DNA of 64,000 nt from Mrakia gelida (GCA_024345305.1 BRON01000001.1:3162001-3226000), one strand, 5' to 3'. Counted from the first letter of the stretch, positions 37,662-50,928 are shown. Translations and numbers: made by a program. Notes: generated by a model not told the origin, from the sequence alone.

Positions 37662-38572
37662 GCGTTTAGAGAGACGAGTGAGTAGGGCAGCTTCCTCTGA
37701 GTCCGGTATGCGAGCCGGTCCACTAACTCCAACGCGTGTTTCTCCTTTCCCAGCCCATCAGCCCACGCTCGCTTCGAATCTCACGACTCCTCCGACTTCG
37801 CCTCTCAACCGTCAGTCCTTTCTCGCTCTGTCGTCCTCCGTCCATCTTCTCTAACCCTCGCCTCACTTATCCTCTACAGTTTTCTCCGCGTCAAAACCAC
37901 ACGCGATCCACCCTCACGTCCTTCTCTCGTCCCAACCGCAACGCGTTCGTCCTTCATCTTCGCTCTCCCTCACCCATCCCTCCACGCTGACTCCCCTTCT
38001 CGCTTTCTTCCCTCCGTCACAGAGTAACGCAACATCTCTCTCTCTCACGATTCCTCTCACCTCGTATCCTTCATCGTTACACACTCGCCCTCTCTCTCTC
38101 TTTTCTCGCGACGCGTCTTGTCCGCCTCGCGCTTCGTCTTCTTCGATTTCTTCTCCTCCCTTCGACGACCATCCTTCCCTCTTAGATCACGAGTAGATTA
38201 GGCTCATTGTATGCTTTCGTTACTGAGCTCAACTTTGGGCGGGAAAGAGAGACGCGAGAGGATCGAAAATGAGTCTGCTCCTCGAGCGAGGACGACGCGT
38301 CGACCAAGACGAAGAGCGAGAGAGAAAGAGGACGTAGATCCGTAGGCCAGCCCAAACAAGGATGTAAATACATAGATCGGAGACGGTTATACCAATTTAG
38401 GGACGAGAGAGCGAGACCGAATGACCAAAGTAACGAGAACGAGAGCGGACAAAAGTGAAAACGACCCGACGAGGTGAAAACGAGAAGGATGCGCGAGAGA
38501 GAGAGAGAGATAGAGAGAGACCACTAATAGAGCTAACAGATACACGACTCCACCACAAAGCTTCAAAACTTG
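37662..38572. other. Spacer between convergent genes
   Basis: About 0.9 kb between the stop of the orphan gene and the stop of the WOR1-family gene; both 3' ends fall here. Exons of the orphan gene beyond the stop are not needed. Two GACGCGTC sites (near 38109 and 38294). A purine-rich GA repeat lies near 38490-38520. Confidence 0.4.
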
Positions 38573-41133
38573 TCAAATCGTCCGAGACCAAGCCATCGAC
38601 TCCGAACGCGGCTGCTCCATCGTCCCTCCTCCTTTCCACCACGTCGTCGTCGTCTCCCTTTCCCCTCCTGCAGGTACCTCCCACTCCTCTCCTCCTCCCC
38701 CCTGATGACTGTAGACATCATCGGAATACCCCTGCTGCGAGTTCACCTCCTCTTGATCCGAGAAGGAAGAGAAGTAAGGCGAAACGAGTCCGGTCGACGA
38801 GGTCGAGCTGTACGTCCGATCGAGAGGGAGAGGACGCGCGACTTGGAAGGAAGGAGAGGGATGTTGAGCGTAATGGAGGTGATGATGACTGTTTTGGTAG
38901 TAGGAAGCGGTTGAGGAGGAGGAGGTGTAGGCGAAAGAAGGGGAGGTGAGGGATTGTTCGGACGGCGTCGTGTTTGTTGAGGAGGAGGGGGAGAGGAAAG
39001 TCGGGATGGCTTCGATGAGTCGTTGATTGGTGATGGCAGGTCGAAGGGGGAGAGGAGAGAGATAAGGGTGGGTCGCTCGTCGAGGAGGAGGAGATGGAGG
39101 GTTGTAGCTGAGGTGGGAGAAGGGTTGGGGGTCGCTGTGTCGAAGGATGGAGTGGTGAGAGTGTTGTTGCTGTTCCGACGGATCCCAACCTCCTACTTCT
39201 CCTCGATCTTCCTCTCCGGTGTGGATGCTCATCTCCCAGTCCCTCCCATCATGTAATAACGTCGCGCCTCTTGTCGTGAGCGAGTTCCAGGACGAAGGAT
39301 GGGGAAGACCTGACGCGTCGAGCTCGAGAGGAGATGGATGGTGATGTCGACGTTGTTGGGAGTGAGATCGAGATTGGGATCGTTGGGAGGAGGGTCGATG
39401 TTGCCGAGGAGGTGAAGGGACGCGGCTGAAGTGTGTTCGATGAGAGGGAGGGAGTTCGAAGGTTGAAAAGCGAGACTTCGTCGACGAGAAGTACGCGTCC
39501 GATTCGGATGCGACGTGGTGGAGAGGAGGTCGAAGGAGGGGGTTGATATCCCCAGGGCTTGGTAGGGTGCTCGATCGTGTGTGTGGGATGGTAGGTGGTG
39601 ACGATTCGGCGTTTGAAGAGCCGTCGTCTGCTGTGAGCGAGTTGCGAGGCGAAGGCAGCGACTCGACCGATTCGCTGATGGTGAAGAGTGACAAGGGGGA
39701 GGTAAGCGTCAGCCAAACACGCGAGGAGGTTGCTCTTGAGGGTTTGGAAGTGATGAAAGCGCGATACAAACCTGTAGCGAGTCAGTCCTGATCGGTCGTC
39801 GACCTCGGCGCGAGGAACGAAACGAAAGTGAATGGGGGAGAGCTGAAGATGGAGCGGTTTAGAAGACAGGGTTGATCAGCCAGCCGTCTCTTGAGAAAAG
39901 TGGAGAGGCGTCGTAAGGAATAGGGAGGGTCACTCACGAAGTCTGGGTGAATCGCAAAAGACGCAAGCTCCGGAAAAGACGAGGGTGAACGAAGCCGACC
40001 TGAAAGCGCGTCCTCCATCGAGTAGTAGCTGATGAGATGTTGAGCCACGCCGTTGATAGCTACCGAGATGGTCTGGATCGGAAGAGGGGGGGAAAATAGA
40101 GAAGTCGGTTCAGCGAGAGGACGAAGGGAACACGCGTCGAGACCCCAAACGCGACTCACCTTCTTGACCAAACCCTCAGCCTTGAACTTGTACGTCGTAG
40201 TCAACGAGCCAACCAGCTCGCGTTCTCTCTCGAGCTCCTGCGCTCCCTCTGATGGTCCCGTCCAACCTCCTCCTTTGAGCCTCCTTCGAGGAACGACGGG
40301 CTCCTCCTTCGTCGCAAAGATCCGCTGCTGGCTTCCCTCCCCTCCTGACGATGAGGATCCCCTGTCAGCTCCGTCCTCGTGCTCGCATCGGTGAGCAGGA
40401 TTCATGATGAGGTGGTGCCGATCTGATCGTTCGCTCGTCTCTCTATAGACCTGGGACGAAGCAAAACGGGACGACGCGTCGAATGGATTCAAGAAAGTCA
40501 GCGCGAAAAGCAAAGAGAAGAACGAATCCTGATGCCGGTCACTCACGAGGAAGTTCCCGAGGATTCGACTGTTGAGTGTGGTAGATCAGAAGAAGAGAGT
40601 TGAGTCAGAAGGAGTCGACTCGAAGGTCTGTTCTCCTCGGGCTCGACGGAAAGGAAGAAAGAGAAACAGGAATCAATCTACCTCGGAGACCAGACCAATC
40701 CGTCTGTCCATCTTTTAACGCCACTCTCCTTCTCATCAAATACCTAGCAAAAGAAAGGTGATCGATCAGAGTCAGGCTTGGGGGACGAGATCGAGGTTCG
40801 GGCGAGAGTCGCGACGAGCTCAGTCCTGCTCAGTCAGCTTCTTTACTCACGAACACGGAACCACTTTGTATGAGAGAAGCTTTCTCCGTCCCTTGAAGCC
40901 TCCTTGTGATGCGAGGAATAAGAGAGCGACGAGCGGCCTCGGAGCAAATCTGAGGAAGGAGGGTGAAGAGGGAAGGAAAAGGTCGTTCAGCGGCGAACGA
41001 ACTCGGCATCGCAAAGGGGAAACGGAGGCAAGCGAAATTTTTGGCAGGAGGGAAGGGGACTCACCAAAGCATCATGTGTAGTCTCGATGATTCCTAGAAA
41101 GGGAGGCGTGAAGCTGGTGGAGTCGGTCGCCAT
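38573..41133 (-). CDS. WOR1/Gti1/Pac2-family transcription factor
   Basis: A fungal-specific DNA-binding regulator. Members control white-opaque switching, dimorphism, gluconate uptake, sexual development or virulence traits, depending on species. Seen in exon order on the minus strand: MATDSTSFTPPFLGIIETTHDAL (in two pieces: MATDSTSFTPPF, GIIETTHDAL), CSEAARRSLIPRITRRLQGT with ASLIQSGSVF, FDEKESGVKRWTDGLVWSP, RILGNFLVYRE, then GLVKKTISVAINGVAQHLIS and YYSMEDALSGRLRSP. These are the two conserved halves of the WOPR domain, joined by a Ser/Gly-rich linker. The C-terminal 350 or so residues are low-complexity, rich in Ser, Pro, His and Gln, a likely activation region. The ATG is at 41131-41133 and the TGA at 38573-38575. 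The long 1.6 kb upstream region is what one would expect of a heavily regulated gene. Confidence 0.93.
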
Positions 41134-42721
41134 GAGAGAGAAGAGTAAAGAGGGGATTGTGGGAAGCCGGAGGGAGTGAGGCGACGCGAAGGCTGGCGAT
41201 GTCGACGATTTCTCTGTGACGTGACGGATCTGCAGGATGGTAGGAAGCAGAAAAGGGTTTGGGTTGAGGAAAGGAGGAGAGGAATCAACATGATGAGATA
41301 GAACAACGACGAAGACGTGGGAGAGGCTGGGTGGAGGGAGAGGAAGAACGACGAGGCTTGACGAGCGCTGCCGAGCGTGAAACAAGTCTGGACTCACTAC
41401 AAGCGACGGCTCGAGGCGAGAGATGGAAGATAGCAGATAGGCAGAGATAGAGGAGGGTGGAAAGATAATCGTCGAAGGCAAGAGGGTGGAGGTTGGAGGT
41501 CTGTTCGGCTGAGGGACGTCTCGACGCCTGTCTCCCAAGATCTTCGAACTGCGACTCGAACGGGCATCAAGAGTTTATTCTTTCGTGGGAGGCGAGGTTC
41601 CAGTGCCGAATCTCTCGTCTTGAGATCATCTGCTCCTGCGAGAAAGCAATCTACGCTGCACATCACTTCCAGCACCACCGATCAGCGTCGTCAATTTCGT
41701 CCTGTCGTCGCTCTCTTCTCTCTCTCTCCTTTCACACCTCTCTGATTGCCCCTTCTCTTTCCCATTCCTCTCTCTTCACTCCTCGGAAGCTATCTTTCTA
41801 TTCGCTTCCGACCGAGGCCATCCACGCTCGCCTAATGAAACGGTATTCGAACTGAAGGAGAGACACGTCCGTCGTCGAGCGATCTCTGCTCTCGGCTTCC
41901 CTTCTTCGCTCTCGTTTCGGAATGAGGTAGCTAAGAACGATCCCTCTAGCGGCAGCCATACATCTCAGCCTTCAAACAGATCAAGCAGCCATCCAACGGA
42001 GAAAAAAGGAGGAAAGAAAGGAATGTGACAAAAGCGTCGAGTTGCCAGGTCTTGGGGACTCTAAAACGTGAGAAACGAGGGGTTCACCTCGGAGCAGATT
42101 CCCAGAGAAGAGTAAAAACGATGTTGATCTCAAGGGTCTCGACAGTCCTCGGGGCCTGAACTTTGTTTACGAAGCTCAGATTTGCGGCAACGGCGATTCG
42201 AGCGGCTTCCATTCAGCGTCGACTTCCTCGACCTTTATCTTTCCCTCGCCCTCTCAACGACGACGTGGCGGCAGCAAGGTCATGCGACTCAGGTACGTGC
42301 TCCCAGTCGACGATGAAGTAGCGCGGGGAGCGAGAAGAGAGAAGGGAAGTGACCGCTGCCCTGTCGAACCTAAAAGAGCCTCTGAAGGTCCAGAACCTAA
42401 AACGCGACGCGCCTCGCTCAGTTTTAGAGCGAGTGATGGTTCCCTTTCTTCGCCTCAGCCAGCCCCGCTGTCCTTCCTCAGACTCGGTATGTGTCAGATA
42501 GTCCTGCGTGGAAAAGAGTTGAGACGAAGCTCTGCCAGAAACGAGAATGGAGGCGAAAGCGGGGAGGGAACTAGACAGCTCCCGACGCGTCCCTACGCCG
42601 ACAACGGACATGATTGTAGGCATTCCATTGAATAAGAGATGGTGACGGGAGACCGTTATGTGGAAACCAAAGGAATAACGAGATGAAGACGTCGGAAAGA
42701 AGGGTAGAGAGCTCCGACAGG
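41134..42721. promoter_or_regulatory. Long upstream region of the WOR1-family gene
   Basis: About 1.6 kb between the sulfate permease stop and the regulator's ATG. Minus-strand intron-like pieces (GTGAGT at about 41393 and CTGAC-containing stretches) hint at a spliced leader. The region also contains GACGCGTC near 42584. A 170-codon minus frame at 42213-42725 lacks any family pattern and was not accepted. No other gene seen. Confidence 0.45.
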
Positions 42722-45700
42722 TCACTGTCCGACGAGACGCGCCTCCTTCGAAGCCGCTCGAACAGCTTCCTCGAGGTCGAAGTGGAAGTAGGCTGAGGAA
42801 AAGGAAAGGAACGAGCGGTCAGCAAGGTCCTACGCGAAAAGAAACACGAGGGAAGGAGAGGGAGGAGAACGAGGACTCACGCGTCTTCAACGAAACCAAC
42901 GGCAAGCTCTCCTGGCTGTCGACGGACAACTTCCGGTCATTGTACTCCTCGACACTGCTGTTAACCTGATCTCGCTTCGATTGAACACCGTCGGAGTCGT
43001 CCTCGTCTCCCTTGGGCGAAGGTTGGACAGACTTGGTGAGCTCGGGACCGAGTGGGACGACCGTCGCGACTTCATTGAGGGAAACTTGACGAGATCCAGT
43101 TCCGAAACCTCCAGCGATAAGACCTCGCTGGACCCAAGGGGAGATGATGCCACTGTGGGAGGGAAGGAGAGAAGGGACGACGATGTCAGCGAAGGTTCAA
43201 CGCGAAGGAGGGAAGCGAGAGGAAAGGGGTACGAACGAGAAATGAAAGGCGACCGGAGCCGCAACCCAGCGCTCCACCTCCTTGCGTGTATCGACGAGGT
43301 TCTGAACTCCCGTCTGGGGACGAGGAAACGAAGAAGGGAGTCAGTTCGAGGAGTCCCAACAAGTCTCTCGAACGCCACGCGACTCACCGTATCGAGGTTC
43401 GCTACTGCCTGAAAATCCAACACAACAGCTCGAAGGAGATCCTTGGGAGGTTTGCCATCCTCTCCCTCAGCAAGAGCCTTCTCCCTTGCGATCGCTTTCT
43501 TGCTCCATCGGTTGGGTCCCGCGTCGTTCCAAGGTCGGTCGCCGATTCGAGTCGCTCCGAGAGCCTTGCCTCGACGAGTGTTGGCTTTGACGTAGTCGAC
43601 GAGAGCGGAGTTGTGGTAGGATGCATTGGGGTAGAGGAAGCTCTCCTCGCTGGAAAAGAGAAAAAAAAAGAGGGCGAGTCAGGTCGGAAGTCGCAGACGA
43701 GGAGGAACGAGGGAGAATAAACGAGGGACGACCACGAACAATCGGTAGATGACCACGCCTGGAGGAGGAGCCTCGACTTTGACGCTGGGGTTGGTGAGGG
43801 AGTTGGCTGTTCCGTTAAGAGGGACGTAGACCCTGGAAGAGAAGAGAAGGCGATAGGAATGCGATCAGCTCGCGTCGTCGACTCTCGCCTCGACTCCCGA
43901 TTGGGCAGTAACTCACTCCCTGAACGACCTTCCGACTCCTTCCTCCGAGTCTTCGAGACGCTCGACTCCGACCTTGACTCGGCCTGCAGCAAAAAAGCGA
44001 AGAGCGAGGTCAGCTTCGGTGAAACGATCCTCCTCCCTCCTCCTCGTCCTCCTCCTCCCTTCGACGAACCTAGGAAGTGTCCTCCAGGTCGAGCGATTCG
44101 GAAGAGCAAGAGCAAGACAGAGGCAATTAACGAGAAGTAGATTCCGATCTCGATGGTGGCCTGGAGAAAGAAGAAGAACAAGCAGTGTCAGGATCGAGCG
44201 AGAGATAGGACGCGACCCCCGGAGGAAGTCAACGAAAGAGACACGCACGAAGATGGTGATGATGACGGCCGCAAAGAAGATCACAAACTCGAGAGGAGAA
44301 GCGAGCCAGAAAGCGTAGGATCCTCGAGGTGAGACGACGAGATCGGCGACCGCCTGTGGAAGAACGCGAGGAAGGGAGATGATCAGTTTCGTGTCGACGA
44401 GCTCTGTCCTTCCTCTCCCTCTCGCTCGTCCTTACTCACATGAATGATGATAGCCGACAACGCGGCGTTGGGAATGAAGTAGAACGCGTCCGTCAAAGCG
44501 TAGAGAGCGATGACGACACACAATCCAGTTGGCCATCCAGCGAGAGGAGTTCGAACTCCAGACTTGGACTTGAGAGCGGATCGAGAGAAGGATCCTGTTG
44601 CTGGGTAGGCTGAGAAGACAGTTCCGACGAGGTTGGTCACTCCGATGGCAATGAGCTCTTGATTGGGGTCGATCTTGTCTGAAGGCGAGAATGAGAGGGA
44701 AGGAGGACGAAAGAATCAGCCTGAAGTCGACGCGACGAGGAAGACTGAACGAGGAGGGGAACGAACAGCCGTTGAGTCTTCCGAAGGATTTCGAGATCGA
44801 GATGTGTTCGAGGAGAAGGATGATGGTAGCGACGGGGATCTTTCCGGCGAAGGCTGAAGAGAGCGAGAGGAAGAGGACGGATCAGTTCGACGCGTCGAGA
44901 GTTGAGTCGAGTCGAACTCACCAGAAAGCAGCTCAGTATCGAACGAGTGAACTCCAACGTGCCGGAAACCGCTAGGAACAGTCTTCAAGATTGAGATGGG
45001 GTACTTCTTGACGGCGAGGTGCTCAGTGATCTTCCACGAAGCCTGTGGGGAACGAACGAGAAAGGGAGAGGTTGGAGGTCAGCGATGGATTCAAGGCGAC
45101 GAAGGGGACAGAGGAGCACGCCGACGAACGATGGTGAAGATCTGACTTGAGAGGAAGCGCGAGAGGGGTGAAGGTCAACGCGATATCGAAAGAGAAGGTG
45201 AGAAGAACGACGTGGACTGACGATGAGGACGACGGCGTTTCGAGTCACAGAAACGAAGAAGGCCGTTCTCTTGAATCGAGGGAAGCGACGCTCCACGAAG
45301 TTGCAGCTCCACTTGATGAGGTAGAGTCCGACGAGAGCAGGAACTCCGAAGGCGGCGTCCAGAGTGGAGCTGTTTGAAGACGGACGCGTCGAGCGAAGGA
45401 GTCAGTGATGGCTCTTGAACGAGAAGGTTGATCGACTCACAACTTCAGGTGCTTGAGTGTGTTGATGATTACGAGGTACGTCGCATCCTTGGTGTTGAAG
45501 AGGGTCGAGATTCCGAAGAGCGCAGGGACTTGACCAGCGGCGATGGAGATCTGCGACGAGAAGAAGGGAGGAAGGTCAGTTCGAGTCGACGAAGTGAAGA
45601 GCGGAGAAGAGTCGAACTCACAGCCGAACCAGTCATGAAACCAGCGACAGCAGGGACGGGGATGAACTCTACGAGCCATCCGATTCGAAGAATCCCGATG

Positions 45701-46813
45701 GCGAAGACAATGAGACCACTGCGAGCGAGCGGAAAGGCGGAATTCAGTCGTCGACGCGTCCGACTCCGCTCGCGTCCAGCTCCTGCTCTTCTCGCTTCTC
45801 TCTCGCATTCCCTGTCGAAGCGAGAGAATTCCTCTCACTCACCAGACCAGAGCCAACTGAGTAGCGATCACATCAGCAGCCCATTTCCCAGGATGGCTCG
45901 CCAGCACGTCCGCAACGATCCTTCCCGTCTCGAGTGACATGACCTGTTCGAGGAGACGAGAGCGAAGGTGTCAGATCGAGAGGAGCAACGCGATCAAGCG
46001 GTATGAGATCACTCACAGCGACCGGTCCGATCGAAACATCCTTCGAAGTAGCCTGTTCGAGAAGGAATCGAGGCGGGAGAGTCAGTTTTTGAGATGACAG
46101 AACGAAGCTGCGAGTTCGGGTTGTTCGAGACAAGAGTACTCACGAAGATAGCGTAGATCATGACTCCGATGAAGGAAGAGTAAAGACCGAACTCGGGCGA
46201 GAGGTTGGCGAGCTTGGCGTAGGACTGCGAGGGAGGGAGGAAAGGAGAAGGAGCGTCAGTTTGGCAAAGACGAAAAGAAGAGGGAAGAGAGCGGTTAAGC
46301 GAACCATAGATTGAGGAACCAGGACCATCCCGACCGTAATTCCAGCGATGAGATCTCCGATGGCCCACTGTACATGTCAGAGAACGAGATTCAGCTCCGG
46401 GAAAGGGAGAGAGAGGAGCGACGGCGGGAGCAGAACGAGGAGCGTCGAGCCTCGACATCTTTCGGATAGTGGAGGGGAGGGGAAATCGACGTACGTGGAG
46501 ATTATAGTTCGGAAGCCACTTGATGAAGGGGAAGAGGGACTTGAGATAGTTCTTGGCCTGGAAAGAAGGAAGGGAAGGTGGAAGTCAGCTCACCGTCGTC
46601 TCGTTCGTTTGCTCTTCCCTCCATCCTCCTCCTTCCTTCCCTCCCTCTCCCTCTTTCTCTCCCTCCTCTTCCCAAACAAAAACTCACCTCCTGCCCAGGG
46701 TTCGACGTCAACTCCCTCAGATAATCGGTACTGCTGACCGTCTCAGGAGCGTCCTCCTTGTACCCAATGATCCACTTCCCGAGCTTGACGACTTTGTTGT
46801 CCGACGAAGGCAT
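42722..46813 (-). CDS. SulP/SLC26 sulfate permease with STAS domain
   Basis: A plasma-membrane high-affinity sulfate transporter of the Sul1/Sul2 type. Seen in order: N-terminal cytosolic segment (MPSSDNKVVKLGKWIIGYKE), GDLIAGITVGMVLVPQSMSY (the SulP signature P-Q-S-M-x-Y region), GLYSSFIGVMIYAIFATSKD followed by VSIGPVAVMS, EFIPVPAVAGFMTGSAI, GVTNLVGTVFSAYPATGSFS and RSALKSKSGVRTPLAG (the second family signature), and many further helices. The C-terminal STAS domain carries LLRAVVLDFQAVANLDTTGV and DTRKEVERW. The ATG is at 46811-46813 and the stop TGA at 42722-42724 after SKEARLVGQ. More than a dozen short introns. Expected to be induced by sulfur starvation, but I did not identify a control site. 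Confidence 0.95.
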
Positions 46814-48745
46814 CCTGCAGAGCTAGAAGGGAGGGTGGCGGTGGTTGAAGGGAAGAGAGCATGGTGGGCGAAAGATCTGTCCGAGGGAAGGAAGGAGCAT
46901 GAGCGAGCTTTGGAGGAAGAATGGCGAGCTGGAGGAAACGCGGAGAGTTGAGCTATATCGGAATACTGACGAGATCTGTTCCGAGCCCGACGAGCCCAAC
47001 GAGCTGGGTGAAGCGAGAGTCCTGATGCAGGTAGAGAGAGAGTCGAAGGTCTCGCAAGTCTATCTATTAGAAGTGGGAGAACAAGAGAGAGAGAGGTCAG
47101 CTCTTCGAGAACCAACGAAGGGACAAGGGAAGAACGCGTGCTGCGATCCAGAACTCACCGGTATCTATCGAACAGATCAGCAATCAGCACGTCTTCGCCT
47201 CGAGAAGGTGCTCGAAATAGAGAGAGACTCGGCAAGAAGGAGTCGGCTGAGCTCGAGTGGTGTGGCTGAGAATGATTTAGAGGTCGCCGTTGAGATCGCA
47301 GGAGAAGAGAGGAGGGACGCGAGAGCAGCGTGAGAGAAGCGTGGCCACCAGGTGATGATGAGTACTAGAGACTTGTGAGTCATGGGACCGGATACGTAGC
47401 CTGGGTATAGGAGAAGTAGGGGAAAGAGAGGGTCAGGTCGGCATTCGAAACGAGGGCGAACGACGCGTTCTTGGGTGTTCTGGAAACTTGACAGCGAAGA
47501 TCCAGCTACATCAGAAGGGCTGTTCGGTGTGATACCTGAATGTGGAAAGAAGAGCTCGATGGGGACCGAAGCCGGCGGCGAGGGAGCAGTGCGACGATGT
47601 CGAAGAAGTCGAGGAATGGAACGCGTCGCGAAGAGTTGTCTGATCCGGAAGACAACCGAATTGGCCTTTTCACGACGTGAAAGAGGACTGAGGGAGGTAT
47701 AGAAATACATGAGTCAGTACACTGAGGCATCTGAAGGGAGGAGAAGAAAGAAGAGCTGAGAAAAGAGAGATGGATGATCGAGAGAGTTCAGGGTGAAGGA
47801 GGTCAATCGAAGTCTCTCCTGCGTGAGCTCTTCTGAACGTCTGAGACGTCTCTCTACCTGAGAGCAGCCAGCATGGCTATCTACGTGGCGTCTCACACGA
47901 GTCTGAGAACGCTTGAACAATCTGGAAGATCCGTGACGAGCTCGACGGTTGAGCTGAGCTCATGCCCTCGGTCCCTTCCCTTGTGCCTTTGCAGCTATTC
48001 CTTGAGGCGACCACTCTCCATCGAGCAGACCAGGTCACAGGAGCGCGAAGACGAGTTCCAGCACCCATCCCACCAAGGACAGTTCAACCCCTACGAGATG
48101 GCGAGAGCTTGAAGGGAGAGAAGAAACTCACGAGCTGAACCATCCTCCTTCCTCCTCCTCCGCTCCTCGACGACACCCAGCGATTAACGGTGATCCAGAT
48201 CGTCTCAGATGTTCAAGGCGAAAGTAGGGCTTCGCGAGACTCAGCTCTGAGGGTGAGATGCAGCTTGCATAGGGTGTCAAGGAAGGGGGAAGGAAGGAAG
48301 GACGTCGATGCTTGAGATGAACGAAAAGGCGTCGAGCTCAGCGCTTCCTTCCTTCCCTCCCACCCCTCACGACCTCGCAGCAAACTTTTCTCGGTTGAGA
48401 TTCCCTTTCCGAGTAGCATATCTTGATGTCTTCATCGCGCCATCGCAACATGCAGTTCTTCAACGGGAACTCGACCGGTTTCAGCCCTCTCGCCAACCCT
48501 TCCTTCCTTCCCTCTCCTTCGAGCTGACCAGGCGGCCCTCCTTCGTCTGTTCGCGACGCGTCTCTCCCTCTACGGATCTACAAGCAGGAGCTGGTTTTGA
48601 CTCTCACGTGTCGCACCTACTCCTTCTCCTCTCTTCAGCGAACGAGCTGTGTCTGAGAATCTGCTCCTCTCCTCTCTCCCGAGCTCGTCGGGTCGATTCG
48701 ATTCAAACACTGCCCTTCCTTCTTCGGTTCCCTCTGTTCTTTTCT
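46814..48745. other. Divergent 1.9 kb spacer, no supported gene
   Basis: Separates the sulfate permease start from a plus-strand gene. Open frames at 47177-47710 (minus) and 47873-48112 (plus) show no family motif or agreeing splice sites. It is the longest unexplained stretch in the window and should hold the permease promoter. Confidence 0.4.
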
Positions 48746-50928
48746 ATGTTCTCTCCCAACCACATCGACCCTTCCAACCTCTACCATCACCTCCAGCACA
48801 CTTCTCCTTCTATGACTCAGTGTGTGACTGAAGCTACAGCGACCCTCTACGGCGAGACTGTCGTCACTCCGACTGCTCAACTCTCGACGTCGGTGAGTCT
48901 TCCTTCCCTCTTTCCTTCCGTTGCTGCTTATCCTCTCCCTCGTTTCCTCGTCCTTCTATGTCGTTCTCCTTCGAACTCCACGCTGACCCTCGTTCTATCT
49001 CTCACTCCTCACAGCTCAGAGAAGAGGTTCAGACAGTCGTCGAACCGAACTCGTTCGTTCTGACTTCGGTTCGTTCGTTTCCACGCTCCACAAGAGCGTC
49101 CCTCGCTCCTTCTATGTTCAGAGCTCACCTCTCCTCTTTCATGCTTGACCCTCAGAGCTGCCAAGGTGGTGGTGGAGTGCCAGAGGTTTCAGGTCAGCGT
49201 GCGACTAGTCGTCTCCGCATCGCTTCATCCTTCGTGCGTCGTTCGAGGCTCTGACCTTCGATCCCCGTCGCTCTCCCTTCGTTCCTTTCTTATCTACAGC
49301 TACGACTGAGAATCTCGACTGCAGCACCTGGAGCTATCCCGTCGTCACTGTGAGTCATCTTCTCGCCTGCCTCTCCCTTTCTCACTCGCCTGCACGTGCT
49401 GATCGCGCTCCCGACTTCGCTCGTTCTTTCAGACTCGAACCGTCACCTCCACCTTCACGGACGTCGCGACTCTCGATGGACCTGGCTCTCCCGTCACCTC
49501 TTCTTTCCCTACCGAGACGCAGTACAAAACCAGCTGCGAGACGATCAAGAAGTGAGCTTTCTCCTCTCCTTGTTCGACGCGTCGAGTCAGCTCGGAGTCT
49601 TACTCCTCCCTTCCTTGTGTTCCTCTCAGCACTCCCACTCCCACCGTCATCGCCACTCAAGCTCTCGTAGCCACCACTCTCTACAGCGTCTCTGTCAGCT
49701 CTACCGAGGTCCCTATCACGGTCCCGAACGGAGAAGTTTCCGTTTCCCTCGTGCGTCTCTCCCTCCGCGTCCATCTCTCTCATCCTCGCCCTTCGTCGTT
49801 CTCACTCTCTTCCTCTGCCCTCCTCCCCACAGCTCCTTAAGACCATCTCTATCCTCGTCACCGCCACTGCCACGGTCATCCAGAACGTCACGATCACTCC
49901 CTCGCCAACTGAGCAGTCGTCGTCGTCCACTCCCGTCGCGTGAGCTGCTCTTCCCTCTTCTCTCCTTCCTTCAAACCCAGTGCTCTTTCTTCTTCCCGCC
50001 CACCTTGCGCATCTCTCTCTGACCATCGTCGTCGTCCCCCTTCGTTTTCGTACAGAGCCATCGCAGGAGCCGCCGCAGGAGGAGCCATCGCTCTCACCGC
50101 CATCATCGTTGGTCTTCTCTTCTTCCTTCGAAGGAAGAAGAAGAGAAGAGTCGTTGCTGCGTCGGACGAAGACGAGGACGGAAGGTACGGAGCCATCGGA
50201 GCTGACGGGTTCCCCGCTGCTGGGAAAGGAGGGAGGTGAGTCGTCTTCGCTCGAAGCATCGATCTCGATCTGAGTCGCGTCGTTCCCCTCGCTGACTCTC
50301 GTCTCGTTCTTGTTCCTTCCCTTTCCCAGCGTCAAGAAGAAGAGACTCGACCTCGTCGACTCGGACGGAAACGGCTCAAACCCAGGACCTATCGAACCCT
50401 TCACTGTGCGTTCGAGCGATCGAAGTCGTGTTCCTCGTCTCTCTCTTTCGCTGACCTTCCTCCCTTCCTCCTCTCCAGTACACCTCCCCCTCCTTCGCCG
50501 CCGTCCCCATCTTCGAACCCCTCCCTCGAAACCAAGCCTACTCTCCCATCCCTCAAGGTCCCAACGCCGCTTCCGCCTCCGCCTCTCCTCCTTCCACCTC
50601 TCCGAACCCCAGCACCCACGGCCACTCCTCGTCGTACTTCCCCTTGGGCGCCAATTCTCCTCCCCCTTCTGGTTCCCCCCCTGCTACCACCTCCTCTCGA
50701 GAAACCAAACCCTCCGAGGCTCAGAGACGTCGAACGATGGGTGGGAACAACTCGGGAGTTGCGTCGAGTTCGAGCTCGACGTGGGCTGGCTCGAGGTTCG
50801 ATGAGGATACGGTTAGAAGTCCTGGGGAGGAGCAGATGTCGCCGATCTTGGTTCATCAGGATGCTGGGCCGGTGCCGGAGGAGCTGCCTCCCGTTTATGC
50901 GAACAGGGGAGGAGGCGGGGGTGCTTGA
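48746..50928 (+). CDS. Single-pass membrane protein with Ser/Thr-rich outer region, wall-sensor-like
   Basis: Several exons. The chosen ATG at 48746 gives MFSPNHIDPSNLYHHLQHT; an in-frame Met at MTQCVTEATATLYGETVVT is an alternative. The outer part is rich in Thr, Ser and Val (TRTVTSTFTDVATLDGPGSP, SVSVSSTEVPITVPNGEVS), has a few Cys and sequons, and suits O-mannosylation. A single helix follows near 50060-50130 (AIAGAAAGGAIALTAIIVGL) with a basic stop-transfer, RRKKKRR. The cytosolic tail is Ser/Pro-rich and ends in GPVEELPPVYANRGG-like text (PPVY, a possible WW-ligand). The layout recalls Mid2/Wsc-type wall-stress sensors, but no WSC domain is visible, so function is inference. The stop is at 50926-50928. 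Confidence 0.72.

Noticed and set aside
38490..38525. GA-dinucleotide stretch as a microsatellite of note
   Set aside because: Short and imperfect; similar purine runs are frequent in the spacers.
42213..42725. 170-codon minus-strand open frame upstream of the WOR1-family gene
   Set aside because: No family motif, Arg/Ser-rich composition and overlap with the end of the sulfate permease.
47873..48112. 79-codon plus-strand open frame
   Set aside because: No signal, motif or supporting splice sites; could be chance.
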